A stretch of 33,354 nucleotides of DNA from positions 1-33,354 of the IMG/VR virus record IMGVR_UViG_3300017744_000067. The stretch is one strand, 5' to 3'. Positions within the stretch are counted from its first letter, which is position 1, and every line of letters begins with the position of its first letter. Below are positions 6,311 to 12,049 of the stretch, one piece after another. The position numbers and the translations under genes are program-made. A model generated the notes under the pieces. It was given only the letters and a program-made list of their open reading frames with translations, was not told where the DNA came from and ran no database searches. The stretch is from a virus.

Positions 6311-7105
6311 TTACTTATTGGAACTTATGACCCCAGCTTTGATGAGGCGTTTGACATAGTTGCGGGTACTGCTTGCGTGCCATATTGGGTTCTCTAGCAT
6401 GTCAGGGTCAGCCGCTTTACGTGGCGTCAAGATACCTATTTTGTTCAGTTCTGAGGCCATTTCACGGTACGACATGCCCTGCTTAACGAATGCTTTGAAC
6501 AGGTTTTCTAGTTGCGTGGCATAGACAAGCGCCTTACGGGCATTTGCGGCATTCCCCGCCAACGATGCCTCTGTTGTATCGGTTGCGCCTAGCTTATTTA
6601 TTGTGCGGCCAGCCTTGGTGACATAGCTACCCTTCTCGGCAATCTCAGCTTGGATGCGGGCCAATGACATTTTGGTACGTGCCTTGATGTCGGTGCGTTC
6701 CATGTCAGCGACAGCGGCCAACAAGCCGACCGTCTTGTGGTCAAGCAGCGGGTTATCAACAGCAACGAACTGTACCTTGCCGGTGCTGACTTGCTGGTCA
6801 AGAAAGCGTAAGCCTTCCCATGTTTTGCGTGACAAGCGGCTAACAGAGTACACCACCATAGTCGCACCGTGCTTGCGGGCGTAGTTGATGCAGTCCTGCA
6901 AGCCTTTGCGGTTATGCCACGGCGTACCGGCAGAGCATTCGTCCTCAAACCATTCAACCGTGTAATCGCCACCGTTCAAATATGCCTTGATTGCGGCCCG
7001 CTGGTTCTCATTGTCCTGCTTGTCAGTAGACACACGCACATAGGCCGCGAACTTGCCAGTGTGCATTGCACCGTGGTCAGGTCTGGTTTGAATAAGGCCG
7101 GTCAT
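6311..7105 (-). CDS. Serine recombinase (resolvase/invertase family)
   Basis: A 264-residue recombinase. The catalytic domain begins at residue ~19 with FAAYVRVSTDKQDNENQ, where Ser26 is the nucleophile. It continues with the VVYSVSRLSR motif holding the conserved arginines and then the long dimer helix (TVGLLAAVADMERTDIKART). The C-terminal ~70 residues (KQGMSYREMASELNKIGILT) form a helix-turn-helix DNA-binding part. Size fits small resolvases/invertases, not large serine integrases. Start chosen for GGGAGAG upstream; Met14 is an alternative. Having this plus a tyrosine integrase is unusual: it may resolve multimers or invert a segment. Confidence 0.9.
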   Translation of the reverse strand: MTGLIQTRPDHGAMHTGKFAAYVRVSTDKQDNENQRAAIKAYLNGGDYTVEWFEDECSAGTPWHNRKGLQDCINYARKHGATMVVYSVSRLSRKTWEGLRFLDQQVSTGKVQFVAVDNPLLDHKTVGLLAAVADMERTDIKARTKMSLARIQAEIAEKGSYVTKAGRTINKLGATDTTEASLAGNAANARKALVYATQLENLFKAFVKQGMSYREMASELNKIGILTPRKAADPDMLENPIWHASSTRNYVKRLIKAGVISSNK

Positions 7106-7219
7106 CTGTCTCTCCCGAAATTAATTTGAGCACTCACGTTTTGCTCACCTAGACACAGATATAGCAACGCGCTACACATTGTACAAGTATTAATTGTTAC
7201 GATAGTTGAGGATGTACAA
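7106..7219. promoter_or_regulatory. Divergent control region with TGTACA operator-like sites
   Basis: This 114-bp gap separates the leftward recombinase block from the rightward early genes. It contains ATTGTACAAGTATTAAT at 7178-7194, the first copy of the 17-bp element found at four transcription-unit heads, and another TGTACAA at 7213-7219 between the Shine-Dalgarno (TGAGGA) and the first start codon. The TTGTACAA core is itself palindromic. This is the natural place for a lysis-lysogeny control switch; the adjacent ribbon-helix-helix protein is the likeliest ligand. Confidence 0.6.
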
Positions 7220-7414
7220 ATGAGCGATAAGGCAGTCATACATTTAAGGGTCAGCAAGGAACTCCGCGACGAGTTAGAAATGACCGCCACCCTGCAGCGC
7301 CGGTCAATGACCTTCGTGGCAAACGACCTGTTACGGGCTGGCCTCGACCGTCTGAACAAGGACGTGGACGCCGACATGCTGAACCTGGTCAAGATGGCTA
7401 GAAACATTGCGTAG
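7220..7414 (+). CDS. Ribbon-helix-helix transcriptional regulator
   Basis: A 64-residue Arc/CopG-type protein. The N-terminal strand KAVIHLRVSKELRDELE would pair with a second subunit and insert into the major groove, followed by helix A (DELEMTATLQRRSM) and helix B (MTFVANDLLRAGLDRLNKDV). Size and layout are typical of dimeric RHH repressors. It is the first rightward gene, with palindromic TGTACAA sites upstream and one between its Shine-Dalgarno and its start, which suggests autoregulation. I infer, without proof, that it binds the shared 17-bp element. Confidence 0.85.
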   Translation: MSDKAVIHLRVSKELRDELEMTATLQRRSMTFVANDLLRAGLDRLNKDVDADMLNLVKMARNIA

Positions 7415-7790
7415 TAAGTTTGGCAACAAAAAGGTGGAGTTCGGCGGCTACAAATTCGACAGCCTCGCTGAAGCTAAACACTATTGGCACACGCTTAAGC
7501 CTCGCCTTGATGCTGGTGAAATCACGCACCTTGAAATGCAGACCGCTTTCCAGATTGAAATCAAGGGCAAGAAGATATGCAAATACAAAGCCGATTTTCA
7601 GTATTTCGATTGCAAAGTAATTGGCCCAGACGGTCAGACCGGGGCGCTGGTGGTCGAGGATGTAAAGGGCATGAGAACAGCAATTTACAGGCTCAAAAAG
7701 AAGCTGGTCGAGGCACAGTTCACCGGCACTAAAATCATAGAGGTGCCCGCAAGCAAGTACCGCTCAGTCAAGTTCGCACTGCCTGAGTAA
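7407..7790 (+). CDS. DUF1064-type phage nuclease-like protein
   Basis: A 127-residue protein with the DUF1064 pattern: RSKFGNKKVEFGGYKFDSLA, EAKHYWHTLKPRLDAGEI, the KYKADFQYFD strand and ALVVEDVKGMRT. The D-F-x-Y and (V)EDVKG elements resemble a PD-(D/E)XK active site. Phages usually encode it among replication genes, and it is thought to be an endonuclease or Holliday-junction-type enzyme. The start is TTG at 7407, supported by the conserved RSKFGNKK beginning and the 8-nt overlap with the regulator gene. Confidence 0.85.
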   Translation: MRSKFGNKKVEFGGYKFDSLAEAKHYWHTLKPRLDAGEITHLEMQTAFQIEIKGKKICKYKADFQYFDCKVIGPDGQTGALVVEDVKGMRTAIYRLKKKLVEAQFTGTKIIEVPASKYRSVKFALPE

Positions 7791-7791
7791 T

Positions 7792-8052
7792 ATGGAGTAT
7801 TGGACCGAGATGACAGCAAGACACCGGCGTGAGCGTCTGGAACTTGTTCAATCACTGGCCCCCTCATACTGCATTAAAGACGCCGCCAAGATACTCGACG
7901 TTCCAGAGCCAAACCTTCGACGATACGCCCACTACTACGGCGTTACGTTCCAAAAAAAAGAGTACGAAAGGGAGACACATGACCTTGAACCCGTTTGCAG
8001 GAGCGCCACGACAGGGCGAGAGCGAAGAACAATTTGGCCAGAGAATGCTTGA
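7792..8052 (+). CDS. Small helix-turn-helix-like hypothetical protein
   Basis: An 86-residue frame starting one base after the previous stop. Residues about 20-52 (APSYCIKDAAKILDVPEPNL, then RRYAHYYGVTF) have the A-x-x-L-x-V-P-x-x-x-L-R-R pattern of a homeodomain-like or AraC/MerR-like helix-turn-helix. The last ~24 codons overlap the next gene by 74 nt in another frame and read as low-quality sequence. The true functional part is therefore likely the first ~60 residues. No specific family is assigned. Confidence 0.6.
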   Translation: MEYWTEMTARHRRERLELVQSLAPSYCIKDAAKILDVPEPNLRRYAHYYGVTFQKKEYERETHDLEPVCRSATTGRERRTIWPENA

Positions 8053-8413
8053 GCATGAGCGCCGGGACGCCAAGACAACAACGCCCCGTGGAACTCTGTA
8101 CCCCGACCGCCAGACCAAGCGCATCACCTTGCGCGAACCCCTGCCATGCGATGCCCGCACTTATTTGAAGAAACTAAGCGCACAACAAAAAGAAATCATC
8201 AGCTTCCTGACCACCAAAGGACCGGCAACAGTCACCGCCGTAAGCCAGGGCACCGGCATGAACGCCAACAGTGTAGCCGCAAACATGTCAGCCCTCGCCA
8301 ACGTCAACCTAATCGTAAAGCTGCACACCATACGCAAGAACGGTAAGAACGTGGCCGCTGGCAGAAGAGATTGCTGGGTCTATGGCGCAGTATCAGCGCA
8401 AAAAGAGGGCTAG
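7979..8413 (+). CDS. Winged-helix protein, early region
   Basis: A 144-residue protein from ATG 7979 (AAAGGGAG upstream). The N-terminal half is charged and probably unstructured. The C-terminal half (residues ~58-135) is a winged helix-turn-helix: LSAQQKEIISFLTTKGPATV, then TAVSQGTGMNANSVAANMSA and LIVKLHTIRKNGKNV ending in a WVYG strand. The pattern is MarR/ArsR-like. It may regulate early genes or act in replication initiation. It overlaps the preceding small gene, with the functional domain outside the overlap. Confidence 0.75.
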   Translation: MTLNPFAGAPRQGESEEQFGQRMLEHERRDAKTTTPRGTLYPDRQTKRITLREPLPCDARTYLKKLSAQQKEIISFLTTKGPATVTAVSQGTGMNANSVAANMSALANVNLIVKLHTIRKNGKNVAAGRRDCWVYGAVSAQKEG

Positions 8414-8415
8414 TC

Positions 8416-8913
8416 ATGGCACCAACGTACAATTACGAAATGTCACCTATGGAACGGTTCAATCATCAGCGCAAACTGGGCGAAGAGTTCGAACGCAAAG
8501 TCATCAAGCTGTTGAAGAAAGCCGGACATGAAGCATGGAAGCGCAAAGACCATGACTATGACCTGACGGTCGTTCTAGATGTCCCGCTCTATGGTGCCCA
8601 CCGCATTAAGGCTGAATGCAAAATGGACTTCGCCGCCAGCGGATCCGGCAACCTGGCACTGGAAACACAAAGCCAAGGCAAGCCGTCAGGCATTCACCCC
8701 GCAGGGCCAAACCCTGAACTATGGATACACGGCGTTGGCGATGAGGTGTGGCTGATGAAGACTAGCGCCATCCAAGCACTCTGCGACACACACGCCACAA
8801 GCTGGGGAGGTCGGCACGTTCCGGTCGGTGATAAAGAAACAGGTGCCAAGGCAATCCTGATGCCCATCACAGTGGCCAGAAAAGCGGTCGGCGGGGCATG
8901 GGTCAAGCTATGA
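8416..8913 (+). CDS. PD-(D/E)XK nuclease-like protein (resolvase type)
   Basis: A 165-residue protein from ATG 8416, chosen because AGAGGG lies 6 nt upstream. It has the layout of a restriction-endonuclease-like fold: KLGEEFERKVIKLLKKAGHE (first helix with Glu), HDYDLTVVLD (Asp of the PD motif) and HRIKAECKMDFAASG (E-x-K). The C-terminal half carries GVGDEVWLMKTSAIQAL. Similar small nucleases in phages act as Holliday-junction resolvases or recombination nucleases. The specific substrate cannot be told from sequence. Confidence 0.7.
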   Translation: MAPTYNYEMSPMERFNHQRKLGEEFERKVIKLLKKAGHEAWKRKDHDYDLTVVLDVPLYGAHRIKAECKMDFAASGSGNLALETQSQGKPSGIHPAGPNPELWIHGVGDEVWLMKTSAIQALCDTHATSWGGRHVPVGDKETGAKAILMPITVARKAVGGAWVKL

Positions 8914-9104
8914 GCAACGCCACCAACGAAGCCATGCGGATATGCCAAGAATGTGGGGGCACCGGCACCATTCTCATAGAACTGTATCACCGTCAGTCTT
9001 TTGACGTTGATAGCGGATACGTAGAGGAGCGTGTCGAGACCTGTACAGACTGCTTGGGAAGTGGTGAGCGCCTGACAGACGATGAGGATGACGAGGAATG
9101 TTGA
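8910..9104 (+). CDS. DnaJ-type zinc-finger small protein
   Basis: A 64-residue protein with two CxxCxGxG-like halves, CQECGGTGT near the N-terminus and CTDCLGSGE near the C-terminus, separated by about 27 residues including a beta hairpin. Together they form one DnaJ-type zinc site. The C-terminus is strongly acidic (DDEDDEEC). ATG 8910 overlaps the previous stop (ATGA); its own end overlaps the methyltransferase start by 7 nt. No J domain is present, so it is not a chaperone as such; such fingers in phages may mediate protein-protein contacts. Confidence 0.8.
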   Translation: MSNATNEAMRICQECGGTGTILIELYHRQSFDVDSGYVEERVETCTDCLGSGERLTDDEDDEEC

Positions 9105-10129
9105 GCCACGTTGACCTTTGTTCCGGCATAGGCGGGTTCGCCCTCGGCTTTCAGTGGGCCGGTCTAAGCAAGCCTGTCTTCTTCTGCGACATAGAACCGT
9201 GGTCGCGCAAAGTATTAGCCAAGCATTGGCCTGATGTGCCAATCGCTGAAGATGTGAAAGAGTTAGCCAATGACCCAGATGGACTTATTCCCAGAACTGA
9301 CCCCAAGCGAACCATCCTCACAGCCGGTTATCCCTGTCAGCCGTTCTCCCTCTCCGGTAAGCGCCTCGGACATGAAGATGACCGCCACATCTGGCCGTAC
9401 TTGTTGCAAATTATTGCACAAAAACGACCCGCTTGGTGCTGTTTCGAAAACGTTTATGGTCATGTCTCAATGGGCCTCGACCAAGTGCTACTTGACTTGG
9501 AAGGTCAAGGGTACGCCACAAGGCCGTTTATTGTTCCAGCTTGCGCCGTCGATGCGCCACACAGAAGAAACAGGCTCTGGATTATTGCCAAAAATGTTTC
9601 CGACACCGACAGTGCAGGACAGCAACAAAGCAACCGAGAAATGGCGCGAGAACCATCAGAACAATCTGACAGCGGCGGTGTTCAACCCGGACAAACTATG
9701 GCCGACACCAGACACGCGGGGGTTCACCAACAAAGGCAGTCTGGAGATGTTGAGCAAGAAGGCGGCAACGAAAGAAGAGTTCGACGGGATGGCCTTCCGA
9801 AAAGGAAAGGCGATGAAAGACAAGATGTGGCCGACACCAGCGTACGCGAACTACAAAGGCGCGGCCAAGAACAGGTTTATGAACAGCCCGACATACAAAT
9901 GCAATCTGGACGAGGCAGTCAGGGAGAACCACCACAGCGGTCAACTCTCAGCGGATTGGGTGGAATGGCTGATGGGATACCCCGCTGGCTGGACGAGCCT
10001 AGAGACACCCCCAGAACAGTCAAAGGCGTTAAAGGACGAGCCGACAGACTTAAAGGACTAGGCAACGCAATCGTGCCCCAAATCGCACAGAAGATTGGTG
10101 AAGCAATCAAGGCCAGCATCGATGCGTAA
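9098..10129 (+). CDS. C5 cytosine DNA methyltransferase
   Basis: A 343-residue Dcm-type enzyme. Motif I is DLCSGIGGFALGF (residues 6-18), motif IV PCQPFS (79-84, catalytic Cys80), motif VI ENV (117-119), motif VIII PHRRNRLW (154-161) and motif X KGLGNAIVPQIAQ near 320-332. It probably protects phage DNA from host restriction or alters regulation. Residues ~165-300, where the target-recognition domain should be, are instead a Gln/Arg/Glu/Gly-rich low-complexity stretch with DT repeats (VSDTDS, MADTRH, VADTSV). This is where another long frame is open (see 9270-10061). Confidence 0.92.
   Translation: MLSHVDLCSGIGGFALGFQWAGLSKPVFFCDIEPWSRKVLAKHWPDVPIAEDVKELANDPDGLIPRTDPKRTILTAGYPCQPFSLSGKRLGHEDDRHIWPYLLQIIAQKRPAWCCFENVYGHVSMGLDQVLLDLEGQGYATRPFIVPACAVDAPHRRNRLWIIAKNVSDTDSAGQQQSNREMAREPSEQSDSGGVQPGQTMADTRHAGVHQQRQSGDVEQEGGNERRVRRDGLPKRKGDERQDVADTSVRELQRRGQEQVYEQPDIQMQSGRGSQGEPPQRSTLSGLGGMADGIPRWLDEPRDTPRTVKGVKGRADRLKGLGNAIVPQIAQKIGEAIKASIDA
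9270..10061 (+). CDS. Nested WPTP/EWLMGYP protein inside the methyltransferase gene
   Basis: A 263-residue frame lying wholly inside the methyltransferase gene in the +1 frame. It starts MTQMDLFPELTPSEPSSQ, has repeats of the form (F/W)PTP (MFPTPTVQDS, LWPTPDTRG, MWPTPAYANY) and ends near SADWVEWLMGYPAGWTSLE. I recognise the DLF, PTP and EWLMGxPxGWT pattern from phage and bacterial methyltransferase-associated proteins, some in one frame with the enzyme. The nucleotides CCGACACC give D-T in the enzyme frame and P-T-P here. It may be a separate partner (specificity subunit) or an overprinted conserved shadow. GAAAGAG precedes the ATG. Confidence 0.55.
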   Translation: MTQMDLFPELTPSEPSSQPVIPVSRSPSPVSASDMKMTATSGRTCCKLLHKNDPLGAVSKTFMVMSQWASTKCYLTWKVKGTPQGRLLFQLAPSMRHTEETGSGLLPKMFPTPTVQDSNKATEKWRENHQNNLTAAVFNPDKLWPTPDTRGFTNKGSLEMLSKKAATKEEFDGMAFRKGKAMKDKMWPTPAYANYKGAAKNRFMNSPTYKCNLDEAVRENHHSGQLSADWVEWLMGYPAGWTSLETPPEQSKALKDEPTDLKD

Positions 10130-11135
10130 GTCAGCCCTCAGTCCAGACCCAATACGGGACGCGCCAGATGGCCACGGTGAATACCAAGCACCAGGTCCAT
10201 TCTGTCTCATACCGCCCAGAGCAACAGTGGATACACGCTTGCACAAGTACGCCTCAACATTCGGTGTACTCGCCTTCGTCTGCTCCTACGCCAAAGCACA
10301 CACCGGAGTGTTCTTTATGAACCAACTGACCGTAGCTGAAGCCATAGGCATCTCTCAGCAAGCAGTACATAAACACATGAAGAAGCTAGTCGAGTACGGC
10401 TACATCCAGAAGATACGCAAAGAAGATAACAGAAGAGCATGGGGCAAAAGAGGCGCAGTCTGGAGGGTAATCTATGACCCCAGAATGACACTGCAAGAGG
10501 TGCTGAACACCACACCAAAGACCGAGGAAGAACTCACAAGAGAGGCGCAAGATACAATGGCAGTAGCCAACCGAGGAGCTAAAGGACAACTGACAAAAGG
10601 GCGCAAACAGCCTGTGGATAAGTACGATAGTCAACAACCTGCAGGTTGTAATAGTGATGAGGGCTATGTACGAAAAAACAACCTGCAGGTTGTACGAAAA
10701 AACAACCCGGAGGTTGTTAGTAGCAACAATATAGAACTAGAAGATAAGAATAGTATAAATGGTTTTGTTGAAGAAAGAAAGAAAAGCAAGTCACACATGC
10801 CCACGCGCGCGCAAGGCAGTCATCAGCCTGAACGTGCGTGTCGAGCCATCTGTGCAGCTTATGGTGTAGTATTCCAAGAGGCCACTGGGATACGCTGGCA
10901 GTACGATGACCGGCAGGTATCGATAGCAGCGGCAGTGCTGAACATGGGGTACACTGAGGACACGTTCATTGAGGATGCTACGAAGACAGCCGCATGGTTC
11001 ATAGGTCAGGACAAGAAGCCACCGGTCTCGCTTGCATGGTTCACCCGCAAAGCTGAGAACAAGGCAGGACACAAGACACCAGGGCCTGACATCAACGCCA
11101 TTCTAGGCAAGGTCACGGGTGCTGCGAGATGGTAG
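10122..11135 (+). CDS. Replication initiator-like winged-helix protein
   Basis: A 337-residue protein starting within the methyltransferase stop. Residues ~38-115 form a winged helix: DTRLHKYASTFGVLAFVCSY, TVAEAIGISQQAVHKHMKKL and VEYGYIQKIRK. The layout is that of phage replication proteins that recruit host helicase and polymerase. The middle is a low-complexity linker whose DNA carries palindromic iterons (10634-10717). The C-terminal ~110 residues (IRWQYDDRQVSIAAAVLNMG) resemble the tail domain of such initiators. With no phage polymerase encoded, this protein is the best candidate for starting replication with the host machinery. Confidence 0.75.
   Translation: MRKSALSPDPIRDAPDGHGEYQAPGPFCLIPPRATVDTRLHKYASTFGVLAFVCSYAKAHTGVFFMNQLTVAEAIGISQQAVHKHMKKLVEYGYIQKIRKEDNRRAWGKRGAVWRVIYDPRMTLQEVLNTTPKTEEELTREAQDTMAVANRGAKGQLTKGRKQPVDKYDSQQPAGCNSDEGYVRKNNLQVVRKNNPEVVSSNNIELEDKNSINGFVEERKKSKSHMPTRAQGSHQPERACRAICAAYGVVFQEATGIRWQYDDRQVSIAAAVLNMGYTEDTFIEDATKTAAWFIGQDKKPPVSLAWFTRKAENKAGHKTPGPDINAILGKVTGAARW
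10634..10717. repeat. Palindromic iterons, candidate replication origin
   Basis: The perfect 16-bp palindrome ACAACCTGCAGGTTGT occurs at 10634-10649 and 10678-10693, and a variant with altered centre (ACAACCCGGAGGTTGT) at 10702-10717. The last two lie in a 24-bp tandem repeat (10667-10690 and 10691-10714). The first copy is read in a different codon phase (Q-P-A-G-C) from the second (N-L-Q-V), so the DNA itself appears to be conserved. AT-rich DNA follows (to ~10790). Iterons inside an initiator gene are a lambda-O-like origin arrangement. Confidence 0.7.
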
Positions 11136-11171
11136 TGTACAAACATCAATCGTTCCATTGGTGCCTGTACA
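11134..11171 (+). promoter_or_regulatory. Late-region 17-bp TGTACA element plus inverted TGTACAC
   Basis: AGTGTACAAACATCAAT at 11134-11150 matches the fibre-promoter element at 15 of 17 bases. A second TGTACAC at 11166-11172 is placed so that the two TGTACA cores are 30 bp apart, about three helical turns, with flanks in inverted orientation (GTGTACA / TGTACAC). No sigma70 -35 lies at proper spacing. It sits between the early block and the packaging/morphogenesis block, the expected position of the late switch. Confidence 0.55.
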
Positions 11172-11236
11172 CCAGAATAATTGCGTGGCGTGACCGGCGC
11201 GTCCGGCCAGCGCGAGAACCGCCCTTAGCCCCCCCG

Positions 11237-11274
11237 CCCCCCACGCACGTATAGGGGGGGCCTCCCCGAAATAT
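11237..11274 (+). terminator. C6/G7 hairpin before late genes, possible terminator
   Basis: CCCCCC at 11237-11242 can pair with the G-run at 11254-11260 across an 11-base loop, followed by an AT-rich stretch (AAATATTTT). The gap from 11136 to 11303 otherwise holds only the TGTACA element and the late Shine-Dalgarno (AAAGGA). It could end early transcripts or form a leader hairpin for the late mRNA. The T-run is imperfect. Confidence 0.4.
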
Positions 11275-11303
11275 TTTCCCATTTTCCACTGAAAGGAAAT
11301 TCT

Positions 11304-11600
11304 ATGAGTAAGCGATACCGAGTTGTACAGGGCAAGGAAATCCCTGGTCGAGACAAGCCGTTGTGGTTGAGGTTGGGCACTGCGTTTGAGAAGGACGGCA
11401 AGCCTCTGAGCATAAAGTTGGATGTGTTGCCATTGCCTAACAAGGACGGCGATGTGTGGTTGCGTTTGTTTGAGGACGATGGTGCGGGCGCTGGAGCGGC
11501 TGTGGCTGCGGGTGGTGGAGCCACTGGTGCGTTTTCTGCGCCGATTGGTGAGGCTGCGGCTGCGCCACGCGACGACTTAAACGACGCCATACCGTTCTGA
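11304..11600 (+). CDS. Small protein with SSB-like C-terminal tip
   Basis: A 98-residue protein. The first ~58 residues are beta-rich (RYRVVQGKEIPGRDKPLWLR, GKPLSIKLDVLPLPN, DVWLRLFEDDG), followed by an Ala/Gly linker and the end RDDLNDAIPF. The acidic stretch ending in IPF closely mimics the C-terminal tip of bacterial SSB (DDDIPF), which docks many repair and replication proteins. The whole layout (beta domain, flexible linker, acidic tip) is SSB-like but the domain is half the usual size. AAAGGA precedes the start. It is the first gene after the late control region. Confidence 0.7.
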   Translation: MSKRYRVVQGKEIPGRDKPLWLRLGTAFEKDGKPLSIKLDVLPLPNKDGDVWLRLFEDDGAGAGAAVAAGGGATGAFSAPIGEAAAAPRDDLNDAIPF

Positions 11601-12049
11601 TGGCTGAGAAACCGAAGAGGCGGGGGCGCACTGGTCCTCGCCCGCCGAAGATGGCGATGGGGCCGATTGTGAAGCGGTTGCGTGGGTCGAGCATCATTTA
11701 CGACCACCGCGATGAGTTGGCCTTGGAGTTGTTGGGTTTGGCCTCTGCGAAACTGACTGATGTTGTGTCTTGGGATGATGACGGCAAGGCGCGGATACGT
11801 GCGTTCAAGGATGTGCCGGACCATGTGAAGGCGGCGATTAAGAAGGTGAAGATAACGCCTACGCAGCACGGGGACATCATGGAGTTTGAGATGGTGGACA
11901 AGGTGCGGGTTATGCAGATGTTGGCCAAGAGTGCGGGGCTGCTTGATAGCGAGAAGGTGGTGGATAAGCCGTCTGTGATTTCAATTGATATGATATTGCC
12001 GGAAGAACCGGGGAAGACTGAAACCAAGGAGAGGACAGAAGATGAGTGA
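11600..12049 (+). CDS. Terminase small subunit (candidate)
   Basis: A 149-residue protein beginning at the base where the previous gene stops (TGATGG). After a basic N-terminus (KPKRRGRTGPRPPK), residues 25-120 hold VPDHVKAAIKKVKITPTQHG and EFEMVDKVRVMQMLAKSAGL. This pattern (regulation by a V-x-D-K helix with a short hydrophobic helix GLL) recurs in the C-terminal part of small terminase subunits, which bind packaging sites and gate the motor. The C-terminus is acidic. It lies two genes before the large subunit, with a ParB-like gene between. Assignment rests on motif and position. Confidence 0.65.
   Translation: MAEKPKRRGRTGPRPPKMAMGPIVKRLRGSSIIYDHRDELALELLGLASAKLTDVVSWDDDGKARIRAFKDVPDHVKAAIKKVKITPTQHGDIMEFEMVDKVRVMQMLAKSAGLLDSEKVVDKPSVISIDMILPEEPGKTETKERTEDE

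Noticed and set aside
11225-11869. 214-codon minus-strand frame across the late leader
   Set aside because: Its Arg/Pro/Ala-rich translation is a shadow of the SSB-tip and terminase genes and of the C/G-rich hairpin.
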